Assembly (NCBI GenBank): GCA_963576725.1
Contig: OY755240.1
Coordinates: 12,826,378 to 12,890,377 of the forward strand
Reading direction: 5' to 3'
From: Azorinus chamasolen
Lineage: Eukaryota > Mollusca > Bivalvia > Cardiida > Solecurtidae
DNA: 64,000 nt
The notes under the pieces are model-generated. The model searched no databases and was not told the origin of the DNA. It saw nothing but the letters and a program-made list of their open reading frames with translations. The translations under genes and the position numbers were made by a program. This document shows, piece by piece, positions 43,458 through 53,550 of the stretch (positions within the stretch are counted from its first letter, which is position 1; each line of letters begins with the position of its first letter).

Positions 43458-43656
43458 GTTATGTTATAAAATTACATACATCTTCACTGTGTACACGTAA
43501 TTCGCTTTGCAATCACTGCTGTGGAGTGCACTGATTGCACAATCAACTTGTAAATAGTGCAGACCCTGATGAGACAGCTCCTGCAGGAGCTGTCTTGTCT
43601 AGGTCTTCACTATTTACAGGTAGGTATATTGACACGATTAGCAAGAGAAGGGTTAA
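43458..43656 (+). mobile_element. Family F MITE, left end decayed
   Basis: ACATACATCTTCACTGTGTAC onward matches 2153-2411; core GACAGCTCCTGCAGGAGCTGTC, end AGCAAGAGAAGGGTTAA. Confidence 0.65.
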
Positions 43657-44499
43657 AATTATGGCAGCTTAATACAGAACTAAAGTCATACAGAAAGCTC
43701 AATTTTGGGGTTGTGTAAATTTGTTTTTTGGACATTAACAAACAGCTTCGATCCAGATGAGACTCCGAGTAACTCGTCGTCTCATCAGGATCTAAGCTAT
43801 TTGACACGCTGTCAGTAGATTTTTAAAAGCTTGAACGAATGGAAAGTGATTGAAACCGTGTAACAGGCCAGAGTTAAAGCAGACCTAATTTTTATTGCAG
43901 GTTTTGGGTTAAAATGATAATAGTTCAGAACGACATGTATTAGGTGTTTTGGGGTGCTATAAATGCCTTATACCCACCCCCCCCCCCCCCCCCCATTATA
44001 TTCGTGCAAGAAATAATAATATCATGAAAAATAATTATCTGATTTTTTATAATGGCATTATGAATATGGGACATTTTGACCGTGAAAATGTTTTTGAATG
44101 ATATCTATTAATTTCATAAGCAAACAGAGCAGACCTGATTTGACGGCTCCTGTCGGAGCTGTCACATCTGTGTCTTCTTTACTTGAAGAGGCGTAGAACA
44201 GGGTGTATTTATGGAGTAAAGGGTTAACGCTTTAAATGCGGGAAACGAATGTACTGGTATTTGCCAACAGTATAGACCCAGAACAGCTGGGTCCATGCTT
44301 ATAAAGCTTTTAGTTGAGTCTGAGTTTCGTTCTCAAGCTTTTGATTGGTCAGATTTGAATTCTCAAGCTTTTGATTGGTCAGATTTGAGCCTCTGGCAAA
44401 AAACCAGCAATTTTCAGTCAAAATAGGTTATGTGATGAAAAGAATATGGTGCTAGTAGTAATTTTGTTCAAACTTATATTAAACTCGCCAAAGACTCGC

Positions 44500-44738
44500 T
44501 TAAACCATTCCCTCATGGGATATTTTTTAGATCCAACCATTTTGAATAAATCTACCAAAAAGGAGCATTAACTTGAGAAAAGGAAAATTTTAGAATTTGT
44601 AGTTTGAAATCATTGTGATAAATAGAGCATTTGCTCATATATGAGCAAATGCTCTATTTATCACAATGGTTTCAACAGGTGACTTTTACAGAGGCGTAGA
44701 AAGGCGTAGAAAGGCGTATTTATAGAGGAAAGAGTTAA
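44500..44738 (-). mobile_element. Family B MITE
   Basis: TTAAACCATTCCCTCATGGG to TAGAGGAAAGAGTTAA. Core GCTCATATATGAGC, a changed but still perfect palindrome also present in the copy at 57876. A GTAGAAAGGC unit is doubled only in this copy. Confidence 0.75.
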
Positions 44739-44946
44739 TAAAAATGTCCAAGACGAGTTTAAGATCAGTTTGTACAAATGACTATTCACGACATATCCTA
44801 TATATAAAAATATAATCTAATTTATATTTATGATATCATTATTCCTAACATGAATATTCACGAGTAAAGGATTAAAAACAGACAGCTTCAAAATGCAGAA
44901 CTAACAAATGGCTGGCTTTCTGTACAGCAGAAAGTTACCATCACTC

Positions 44947-45181
44947 TTAAGCCTTTCGGCGCCAAATTTCTAATTGTCGTCTGCAATCCAGTTTTGTTAT
45001 AACATTTCGGTAAATTAAGGAAATGATATAAATATATTTAAATGTCAAATGAATAAACCACAGATATAGAGATTGAGACAAAAATAGAAGTCCCTGATCA
45101 GACGCCGCCTTGAAAAGGCGGCGTCTGGACTGCACTATTTGTCGTGGTGCATTTATGCGACATTGGCAGTAAAAGGGTTAA
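44947..45181 (-). mobile_element. Family E MITE
   Basis: TTAAGCCTTTCGGCGCC to GCAGTAAAAGGGTTAA. The core GCCGCCTTGAAAAGGCGGC is perfect, but ~12 bp next to it are missing relative to the copy at 58288 (GTCTGGACTGC instead of GTCTGATCTGGGACTGC). Confidence 0.75.
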
Positions 45182-45302
45182 ATGTCGATGTTTAATTTTC
45201 TGCCATTTTATTTCAAAACTCATAATCACAGTTACCCTCTGTGTGGATTTTGAAGAGACACGGATTTCATTTGGATCCAGACAGTTTCTAAATGTCATCA
45301 GA

Positions 45303-45466
45303 CTGTAAAACCTCTCTATAACGGCCACTAAATTACACCAAGTATTTTATGTTAAAAGCAGTTGATTGCTTAAAGCAATGAGAAAGTGAAAGAGAACGCT
45401 CCACCTGCCATAAATACCAACTAATTAGCACAATTCAGTGACCGTTATAGAGAGGTTTTACTATAT
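45303..45466 (+). mobile_element. Family C MITE lacking the hairpin tip
   Basis: GTAAAACCTCTCTATAACGGCC to CCGTTATAGAGAGGTTTTACTATA; after GAACGCTCC it jumps to ACCTGCC, losing the entire right hairpin arm. Confidence 0.75.
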
Positions 45467-45614
45467 TCGCCTATTTAAAATGAAAAAGTTTATTCCGTGT
45501 CTTCACATCTGGCTAAAAGATCGGGTGACCATACATGCCACAGCTCACTGTGTGTAATGTATCTTAAGGATTATTTTCACCTATAAGTACTGTTAAACAC
45601 CTCTACAGCGGACA

Positions 45615-45838
45615 TTAACCCATAACCTCATTGGCTATTTTTAGATACAACCTCTATGAATCTACTGAAACGGAGCATTAACTAGAGAAAATGATTTTGT
45701 TAGAATGTTGTAGTTTGAAACCATTGTGATAATAGAGTATTTGCTCCTATAGGAGCAGCTGCTCTATTTGTCACAATGGTTTCACAAAGTGACTTTTACA
45801 GAGTCGTCAAAAGTCGTCAATATGAGGGAATGAGTTAA
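45615..45838 (-). mobile_element. Family B MITE
   Basis: TTAACCCATAACCTCATTGG to GAGGGAATGAGTTAA; core GCTCCTATAGGAGC perfect, arms with a few mismatches. Confidence 0.75.
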
Positions 45839-45940
45839 ATTAATTACAAACATCGATCTTGGAGACAGGTGGCAGCTTAATGCAGGGTAAAATTCACACA
45901 GAAAGCTCCTCTATGAGCTTTATGCATGACTTCCACCCTG

Positions 45941-46190
45941 TTAACCCTTCTCTTGCTGAATTTTAAAATACATTTCTCCTTCTTAACCCATGCCCTGTTG
46001 TATAATTACATATATCTTCACTGTGTACAAGTATTTCGCTGTGCAATCACTGCTGTGGAGTGCACTGGTTGCACAATCAACTTGTAAATAGCGCAGACCC
46101 TGATGAGACAGCTCTTGCAGGAGCTGTCTCATCTGGGTCTTCACTATTTACAGGTAGGTATATTGACGTGAATAGCAAGCGAAGGATTAA
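45941..46190 (+). mobile_element. Family F MITE inserted in a TA-type MITE arm
   Basis: TTAACCCTTCTCTTGCTG to GCGAAGGATTAA. The host left of it is a TA-type hairpin (GGTGGCAGCTTAATGCAGGG, GAAAGCTCCTCTATGAGCTTT, CTTCCACCCTG) and right of it GACATCTGCC, so the insertion is at a host TTAA. Confidence 0.7.
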
Positions 46191-46735
46191 GACATCTGCC
46201 TTAAAGTATCTAAATTCTCTAACAATAATTCAGGTTTACAAGGGCAGTTTCACACAAAGTTCAGTCACGGTAAAATATATCTCTAAAGAAAATAGTGTCG
46301 CTATTCGAGATTTATTGCAGCTCGAAAAGACTTCAGAAAAATCTCAACAAAGCCTTCTGAACTATTAGTCTGCTGCAATGAACAACCGCATGCTCTTTAG
46401 CTCATCCCCCATCCCTATACAGTTCTTACCCCGACCCCATCATCTACACACAGTCACACACCTTCCCAAGCACAGGTGCCCTTCGCACGCTATGTCTCAA
46501 CAACAATAACAACAACAACAACAACTCCTTCACAAATACATTATTTTTTAATCACATGTCATAAGTATCTAAAACATACGCAAAGATAGTTTTCTGACCC
46601 AACCAAAAAAAACGAATTAAAAAAATCGCGAACACTCCTGCTCTATATAATAAGTTATTTATTATATAGAGCAAGGGTTTTAACACAAAATACTTGATGT
46701 AATTTAATGATCGTTATAGAGAGGTTTAACTGTAT
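46191..46735. other. No gene; CAA microsatellite and family C right half
   Basis: AACAACAATAACAACAACAA at about 46500-46522; a TATATAATAAGTTATTTATTATATA palindrome near 46644-46668; 46676-46735 is only the right end of a family C MITE (CACAAAATACTTGATGTAAT...GAGAGGTTTAACTGTA). Confidence 0.5.
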
Positions 46736-47084
46736 TTACAACCAGTTGTTTTATACTGATTGCTACATCGGAACGGACGAAATAGGTATATTATATTCGA
46801 AAGCGATTTGTAAATAGCCTTTGTCATCCACTGAAAGTGCATTATGGAATTCCGCACTACAATTAATATTATGATCATAGTCGTCACCGGTTGACGCTCT
46901 CTGCACTGCACTACAACACTCCGAGGGATCGGCTGGATCTCGCGAGAATCGTATTGTGATACACCAGACGCATTAATTAAATTAACAGATACATACGGGT
47001 CATTGCAAATAGTTAAGACCCAGACTAGTCTCAACATTTACAATACCGTGTCTGATCAAGATTCAACGATCTCTACAGCTCACG

Positions 47085-47135
47085 CTTTCGAAGCTAGTGG
47101 TCGCGGGTTCGATTCCAGGCCGGGTCACACTAATT
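47085..47135 (+). repeat. tRNA T-arm-like block
   Basis: GGTCGCGGGTTCGATTCCAGGCCGGGTCAC contains a Pol III B-box match. No matching D arm or acceptor stem upstream, so this is a SINE or tRNA relic. Duplicated at 59885-59938 with TCCCGGCC, a better stem. Confidence 0.5.
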
Positions 47136-47410
47136 AACCATTTCCGCCATGAGTATTCATGTGAGAAATAATGATGTCATGAGTATTAATTTGAATTATT
47201 TGTTATAATTGACACAAGCAAGTTTGGAACTTGCAGAAACTGATATTAATCATAGCTATATTATATCATAAGCAAACGGAACAGACTCTGATCAGATATA
47301 TCCTATAGGAGCCGTCTGATATGGGTCTACTCTGCTTGCAAAGGCGCAAAATGCGTTTTTACCAATTCCTACATAGGCTAGTTTTAGACACAACCTCTTT
47401 GAATAATTCT

Positions 47411-48095
47411 CACTGTGGTGAAAGCTGTACGGCCGCAAATGTTTAGACTTTTCTAAGATGGCGGACAAAACGGAGGCTGAAAGGTAAGCATCACATTTTT
47501 ACACTGTTTAAACTATGTAGATCTTTCTTTCAGTCATTTAATTGATGCCATAACACAGAATTATAATGCCCGTCAACAGCGGCGTACCCCCTTATGGTTC
47601 ATGTCTGTGTGTAAGGCTCAAAATCTTCGGCAAACTTAGCAGAAACTGAAAGTCAGAAATCGAATCGAGAAGGAGGTCATATTTTGCCTCATTGTAAGCT
47701 TACCAACTACGCTAAACATTTTCTAACACTGTGGATATATGTATCTGAGCCCGATATTAACGCTGAGTTACCTAGTTTGTGGCACAAATCTACATTTTGT
47801 CTTTTGGAGACGTTTGAAAATAATGTTGAGTGTACGGTTTAGCCATTAGAGGTAAAAGTGCACTGTACGGTTTAGACCCGATGTTTTTTGTACGGTTTAG
47901 CCACGATTTTCTTTCGAAAAACTGTACGGTTTAGACACAAAACAAATGCTACCATTTGAATATGCGCCGTAGGTCTATATAGTATAATCCCAACTATTTA
48001 TTATGGAGCTTCCTTCATGCAATGCATGTTTGCAATTATGACAGCATATCACAAACAATTAGGATCGAGATCAGAAGCACAGTATATAATTGGTT
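47411..48095 (+). repeat. Left terminal inverted repeat
   Basis: Matches the reverse complement of 55225-55908 with scattered substitutions and small indels, from CACTGTGGTG to about ACAGTATATAATTGG. Near its inner part are four copies of a TGTACGGTTTAG motif (about 47830, 47870, 47890, 47923). The 101-codon frame at 48022 straddles the inner edge and is not taken as a gene. Confidence 0.8.
47458..47483 (+). CDS. Possible mini first exon inside the left TIR
   Basis: AAGATGGCGG gives an ATG in good context (A at -3, G at +4), nine codons MADKTEAE(R) and a strong donor AG|GTAAGC (GT at 47484-47485). In the right TIR the matching frame on minus (ATG at 55861-55859) reads MADEQEAER and then TAA because the donor is GATAAGC. 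AAGATGGCGG also matches the core YY1 binding site common at animal promoters. Role in transposon expression is inference. Confidence 0.35.
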
Positions 48096-48344
48096 TAAAC
48101 GTATTTTACTTTTAAATATTTGCACGAATATTGTAATGATAACACAAAGGAAAAGAAAAGGATGGAAACGAAAACAAGACTGTTTATTGTGTTTCTCCCC
48201 CATCACCGTAACAACTGGACTCGCTTTATGCAGAAATGACTGCCCGTGCCCGTACTATATTAATTGTACTGAAAAACTAATTAAATTAATTAAGCAGGAT
48301 ATATCAGTTTATACAAAAACTTTTTGAGAAAGATACTTCAGAAT
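48096..48344. other. Unassigned segment between left TIR and LINE
   Basis: AT-rich. The plus frame ends ...CRNDCPCPYYINC with six clustered cysteines but resembles no family I know. The A-rich 48342-48375 stretch is the 3' tail side of the minus-strand LINE. Confidence 0.35.
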
Positions 48345-48930
48345 AAAAGAAAAAATAAATAAATAAAAGAAACAGAAAAAGGAAACGAAGGTTGACACAT
48401 ATATGTAGAGAGGTCTAGGATTCTGAGCAGTACCAGCACATTCGAAAGAAGGTGAGCGTTACCGAGTTTATTAGAATCGTTTTGAGGTTTGGATAAACCG
48501 ATGTACAGTTTCGTCTATAATGATGTTTGTATTATAATTTAAAAGAAGATCACCAAACAGAAAGACAGACAGGGACGGAGTAGTGAATCTGGCAACATCA
48601 TCAAAAAGTTGTTTTCCTTCGTTGGTTTCCTTCGTTGGTATATTTGCAACAACTTAAGAAGAAGTGCGATGCGTTCTCAACGAGGCCACATGTACACAAG
48701 GCATTGTCAGATATGTTCTTTGAGAATAGGTCATGGTTCAAGGAACTGCAGTTTGTACGAAGCCTCTTGTGCAGGAGCTGCTGTTTTCTGACACCGTAAT
48801 AAAATGTTTGGGAACAGTTAGAAGATTGATATTCAAAGACGTTTTGAATGCGTTTAGAGTAGAAGGTTGTTTTTCATTTTCGGGGAGGTTGTTCCATTCC
48901 TGTATTGTTGCAGGGAGGAAAGAGTTGCTA
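48345..48930 (-). mobile_element. 3' part of minus-strand LINE (RT C-terminal domain)
   Basis: Minus translation from 48930: YSNSFLPP, TGMEQPP in a shifted frame, then LLHKRLRTNCSSLNHDLF, KNISDNALCTCGLVENASHF and FLSCCKY. The LR..CSSLN..L and C-x-C...H...C pattern is the C-terminal end of a LINE family frequent in molluscs. One frameshift and later stops. Continuous with 53551-54420 once the inserted LINE is set aside. Confidence 0.75.
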
Positions 48931-48931
48931 T

Positions 48932-49830
48932 AATGGGTTGCCTCCCTCCCTAGGCTATACAGTTTTCCGTAGGGATAGATCCACTGGCAAAGGAGGTGGG
49001 GTATTCATTATGGTTAGAAACACCCTTTTACCATCAGAACAGCCAAAACTCAACACTGACTGCGAAATTCTTTGGATTAAGCTCAGCATAAAAGGTAGTA
49101 AGCCCCTTTTCATTTCAGCTTACTATCGCCCACATGAGTCTGACCAAGGGAGCTTGTTAGAATTAGAGAAATCTCTTGAACTGTCCCGCAGCCTCAAAGG
49201 ATCTAAGTTAATCCTCGGGGATTTCAACTTCCCCAAGCTCCTTTGGGATGCGGAGCATACACCCTCACTCAAGGAAGGTTACAGCTCAAACGCTGTGTAC
49301 GACAAATTTTTAGAAGTCCTGGATGACCACTCCCTGACCCAGATGGTGAGTGAAAGCACCTTGACCTCTTTCTAACATCAAACATGACCCTGGTTAACCG
49401 TGTTGAGATAATACCAGGTATCTCTGACCATGATATTGTCTCCACAACGGTTAACGTCAGGCCAACCTTCCCGAAGCAGACCCCCAGAACTTGTACTCTG
49501 TACAAAAAGGCCAACTGGAATGCCTTCAGGGAATATGCTCAGGTTGCCACTGAAGATATTATTTCTGTAGCAGATTCTCTCTCAGTAGAGGATATCTGGG
49601 TCAAATTTAAAGCCTTTATTGAAAAGGGCATTGCCAAATTCATTCCCTCCAAGAAAATTGGCTTTAAAAGGTCCCTCCCTTGGATTAACAAGGAAATCAA
49701 GAAGTTAATTCACAGGCGAGACCAGCTCTACCAGAAGGTAAAAAGTCATAAAGGAAACAGTGCTCAGTGGAAGAAATTCAAGTTCCTGAAGCTACAAATA
49801 AAACAAAAGATAAACAAGAGATGTTTGTAA
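48932..49830 (+). pseudogene. LINE apurinic-type endonuclease domain, truncated and frameshifted
   Basis: Fragment of the exonuclease-endonuclease-phosphatase domain: GGGVFIMVRN, AYYRPHESD, LILGDFNFPKLLWD (catalytic D and N of GDFN) in the first frame, then PGISDHDIVSTTV (SDHD, catalytic D-H) in the next. The N-terminal part is missing. A one-base deletion near 49361-49364 makes the first frame stop at 49375; the second starts in phase at 49384. The frame then runs through a Lys-rich linker (WINKEIKKLIHRRDQLYQKV) and is cut by the insertion at about 49815. Confidence 0.85.
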
Positions 49831-51511
49831 AACATGTATACCCCCAAAGACCCCAAGACCTTTGATCTAGTGACCTCAACTATAGAGGTCATCCAGTGGT
49901 CATGACTAATCACCACAGCAACTTTGAAGATCCTAAGCCAAACCACTGATCATTTATTGATCTGAAAACATTTCACAAGTTAAGGTCATGGTGACCTTGA
50001 CCTTTGACCTAGTGACCTCAACAACTATAGGGGTCATCTAGTGGTCAGGACCAACTACCACAGCAAGTTTGAAGATCCCGAACGAAATCATTGAGCAGTT
50101 ATTAATTGGAAACCATTTCATCAGTTACGGTCATGATGACCTTGACCTTTGACCTAGTGACCTCCAAAAAAAAGGGGTCATCTAGTTGTCATGACCAACC
50201 ACCACAGCAAGATCCTAAGCCAAACCCTTGAGCAGTTATTGATTGGAAACCATTTCACCAGTTAAGGTCATGGTGACCTTGACCTTTGACCTAGTGACCT
50301 AAAAAACAACAGGGATCATCTAGTTGTCATGACCAACCACCTAAGCAAATTTGAAGATCCTAAGCCAAACCCATGAGCAGTTATTGATCAGAAACCATTT
50401 TACAAGTTTAGGTCATGGTGACCTTTACCTTTGACCTAGTGACCTCAAAAACGATAGGGGTCACCCAGTGGTCATGACCAACTACCGGAGCAAGTTTGAA
50501 GATTCTAAGCCAAACCCTTGAGCAGTTATTGATCGGAAACCATTTAACCAGTTAAGAGCATGCTGACCTTGACCTTTGACCTAGTGACCTCAAAATCAAT
50601 AGGGGTCATCTAGTGGACATTACCAACCACCACAGCAAATTTGAAGATCCTAAGCCAAACCATAGAGCAGTTATTGATCGCTAACCATTTCACCAGTTAA
50701 GGTCATGGTGACCTTGACCTTTGACCTAAAAAACAATTAGACTCATCTAGTTGTCATGACCAACCATCTAAGCAAATTTGAAGATCCTAAGCCAAACCCT
50801 TGAGCAGTTATTGATCAGAAACCATTTTACCAGTTAAGGTCATGGTGACCTTGACCTTTGACCTAGTGACCTCAAAATCAATAGGGGTCATCCAGTGGTC
50901 ATGACCAACTACCACAGTAAGTTTGAAGATTCTAAGCTAAACCCTTGAGCAGTTATTGATCAGAAACCATTTAACCAGTTAATGTCATGGTGACCTTGAC
51001 CTTTGACCTAGTGACCTCAAAATCGATAGGGGTCATCCAGTGGTCATGACCAACTACCACAGCAAGTTTGAAGATTCTAAGCTAAACCCTTGAGCAGTTA
51101 TTGATCGGAAACCATTTAACCAGTTAAGATCATGGTGACCTTGACCTTTGACCCAGTGACCTCAAAATCAATAGGGGTCATCTAGTGGTCATGACCAACC
51201 ACCACAGCAAGTTTGAAGATCCCAAGCCAAACCCTTGAGCAGTTATTGATCGGAAACTATTTCACCATTTCAGGTCATGGTGACCTTGACCTTTGACCTA
51301 GTGACCTCAAAAACAATAGGGGTCATCTACTTGTCATGACCAACCACCACAGCAAGTTTGAAGATTCTAGGCCAAGGCGTTTATTAGTTATCATTCGGAA
51401 ACCATCGATCTACCGACCGACCGACCGACCGACCGACCGACAGACCGACCGACCGACCGACCGACATGTGCAAAGCAATATACCCCCCATTTTTCAAAAG
51501 GGGGGTATAAA
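49815..51511 (+). repeat. Tandem-repeat element inside the LINE, AGGTCA-rich
   Basis: Starts AACAAGAGATGTTTGT, ends (GACC)n at about 51412-51465, ATGTGCAAAGCAATATACCCCCC and a CCCC...GGGG hairpin before TATAA. In between are about 11 units of ~135 bp containing AGGTCATGGTGACCTTGACC then TTTGACCTAGTGACC, and CCAAACCCTTGAGCAGTTAT. LINE coding resumes in frame right after it (NSYNLYLENIL, from 51512), showing that this is an insertion. Confidence 0.85.
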
Positions 51512-53338
51512 AACTCATATAACCTCTACTTAGAAAACATATTGGACATTGCCTCAAATGAAGTCGAAGATGGAAAATTTGCTTCCAAAAAACTATACTC
51601 CTTACTTAAAAACTCTAAGCAAGACTCACAGAATGTCACTTCTCTTAAAGACCAGGACTCAGGTAAACTCCAATCAAACAACAAGGAGAAAGCAAACATC
51701 CTTAACAGGCAATTTCAATCTGTTTTCTCAAGCATATCACCCCTGTCATTGAAGCAGGTCTGTACACAGAAACTAAGACACTGGCAACCAGAAGGTTTCT
51801 CTAAGTACCCTACTATGGGTGACATATCGGTCTCCAAACCCGGTGTTTTAAAGCTCCTTGCCAACCTGAAGTCAGAGAAGGCTGCAGGTCCAGACCAGAT
51901 CAGACCAGTGGTGCTGAAGGAGCTGAAACAGGAACTTGCTGGTCTAGTAACTGTTCTTTTTCAGAAATCGCTCTCCTCAGGAGAACTTCCAAGTGACTGG
52001 ACCAGGGCTTATGTCTGTCCCATCTATAAAAAAGGCGACACCAGCGACCCAGCTAACTACCGCCCTATATCTCTGACCTGTATTCTATGTAAAACTCTCG
52101 AACACATTGTGGCCTCTCATTTATCTCAACACCTCAGTAATCATAATATCCTCTATAACCTCCAGCACGGATTCCGAGAGAGACTTTCCTGTGAAACCCA
52201 AATTATTGAACTCACTGACCAGCTCACAAACAACATCTCTTCTGGTTGCCAAACTGATCTTATTCTCCTTGATTTCAGTAAGGCCTTTGACAAGGTCAAT
52301 CATCTCAAACTTCTCTATAGCCTTCAGGAATATGGTGTCTCTACGCAGGTTCTTAGCTGGACTCGCTCTTTTCTTACTGGCAGAAGTCAAAGAGTCGTAC
52401 TAGATGGTGAAAGCTCCGCAGATGTGGCAGTTACCTCTGGGGTCCCACAAGGGTCTGTCCTCGGACCCCTCTGCTTTCTTATTTACATAAACCAACTTCC
52501 TTCTACTGTCTCCCGCTCCGAAGTTAGACTCTTTGCTGATGACACTGCCATTTACATAACTGTCAACTCTCTCTTAGACTGCAAATCTCTACAAGAAGAT
52601 CTTGACAAACCGCAGGAATGGGAAAAGCAGTGGGACATGGAGTTTAACCCCTCCAAATGTCAGGTCCTTCACATCTCAAAAAGGAAAAATGTCATCAAAC
52701 ACAAGTACTACCTTCATGGCCAAGTCCTAGAATCTGTCTCTCATGCTAAATATCTAGGACTTGATATCTCTTCTGATCTAAATTTCAACTCTCATATTTC
52801 TCGGATTACATCCAATGCAAGCAAATCTCTTGGCTTTATTAAAAGGAATATTACTACTCGTAATCAGAAAGTGCGAGAGCTAGCCTATAAGTCCCTGGTC
52901 CGGCCGCAGTTGGAATACGCTTCTACTATCTGGTCCCCTCACACCAAAACTTATATTCAGAAGATTGAGAATGTCCAACGTCGTGCCATTAGATGGGTCA
53001 CACACAACTACTCCCCTCTTGCGAGTGTAACAGCCATGCAAAATTGTCTTGGTTGGAGGTCTCTGGAACATCGCAGATATGACTCCAGGTTAATTATGCT
53101 TTACAAGATCTACCACAACCTAGTCGCAATACCACTTCCATCATACATACAAACACCCAGCAGATTCACTAGACACATGCATCCCCTCTCCCTCAGACAG
53201 ATTCAAGTCCACACTGATTACCAGAAGTTTTCTTTCTTTCCCCACAGTATCGCTCTCTGGAACCAACTCCCTATGGATACCGCTACCCTGCCTGATCTAG
53301 GCCAGTTTAAGATGGCAGTGGTAAAGTTGAAGTATTAG
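51512..53338 (+). CDS. LINE reverse transcriptase, intact frame of about 608 codons
   Basis: Non-LTR retrotransposon RT, Jockey/CR1-like group. From the TTG at 51542, residues: GPDQI 116-120, IYKKGD 161-166, NYRPISLT 172-179, LQHGFR 207-212, DFSKAFD 244-250 (first catalytic Asp), SGVPQGSVLGPL 299-310, RLFADDTA 329-336 (catalytic Asp pair), then the thumb and a C-terminal region with LGFIKRN, WRSLEHRR and ALWNQLP. No stop or frameshift. The N-terminal residues and the endonuclease are separated from it by the 1.7-kb insertion, and no independent start ATG is evident, so as it stands the copy is very unlikely to be active. Confidence 0.9.
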   Translation, partial: NSYNLYLENILDIASNEVEDGKFASKKLYSLLKNSKQDSQNVTSLKDQDSGKLQSNNKEKANILNRQFQSVFSSISPLSLKQVCTQKLRHWQPEGFSKYPTMGDISVSKPGVLKLLANLKSEKAAGPDQIRPVVLKELKQELAGLVTVLFQKSLSSGELPSDWTRAYVCPIYKKGDTSDPANYRPISLTCILCKTLEHIVASHLSQHLSNHNILYNLQHGFRERLSCETQIIELTDQLTNNISSGCQTDLILLDFSKAFDKVNHLKLLYSLQEYGVSTQVLSWTRSFLTGRSQRVVLDGESSADVAVTSGVPQGSVLGPLCFLIYINQLPSTVSRSEVRLFADDTAIYITVNSLLDCKSLQEDLDKPQEWEKQWDMEFNPSKCQVLHISKRKNVIKHKYYLHGQVLESVSHAKYLGLDISSDLNFNSHISRITSNASKSLGFIKRNITTRNQKVRELAYKSLVRPQLEYASTIWSPHTKTYIQKIENVQRRAIRWVTHNYSPLASVTAMQNCLGWRSLEHRRYDSRLIMLYKIYHNLVAIPLPSYIQTPSRFTRHMHPLSLRQIQVHTDYQKFSFFPHSIALWNQLPMDTATLPDLGQFKMAVVKLKY

Positions 53339-53550
53339 TCCCTGTTCAGTGTTTTTATTCTTTTCTTTTATCTCACCTCACCCAAATTTTAACCAATTGA
53401 TTTCTTCCTTTAAGTCTCACTATACCCTAAAATATTTATTGTGGGTATCTTTTTATCTTTCACTTCACTAACAGTTCTGACGTGCACATTTTCCTGGCTG
53501 TAACACTCGTGAGAGGGGTTGCCAGTATACAGAGATAGATAGATAGATAG

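Larger units (their letters stand above)
43720..47410 (+). repeat. Segmental duplication, copy 1
   Basis: From about 43720 this matches 56920 onward in the same orientation: shared TTGACACGCTGTCAGTAGAT, then the same order of family A, B, E, C, B, C elements and the tRNA-like block at 47085. Differences: 44290-44400 replaces ~290 bp of copy 2, and the family F insert at 45941 falls where copy 2 has its gap. Similarity ends at the boundary of the large TIR element (47410/47411). Paralogous drift is modest. Confidence 0.8.
48932..53550 (+). mobile_element. 5'-truncated plus-strand LINE inserted in the minus-strand LINE
   Basis: Begins inside the endonuclease domain (GLPPSLGYTVFRRD) and ends 3' of the RT frame with a (GATA)n tail, AGATAGATAGATAGATAG, at 53533-53550. 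5' truncation and a microsatellite 3' tail fit target-primed reverse transcription. Host sequence resumes at CAACAGGCC. The body is split by the tandem-repeat element at 49815-51511. Confidence 0.85.

Noticed and set aside
48022..48327. 101-codon frame with cysteine cluster
   Set aside because: Starts within the left TIR and runs into unassigned sequence; the right TIR copy does not preserve the frame and no family is recognised.
52121..52390. Minus-strand frame of 89 codons inside the RT gene
   Set aside because: Shadow of the reverse transcriptase coding strand.
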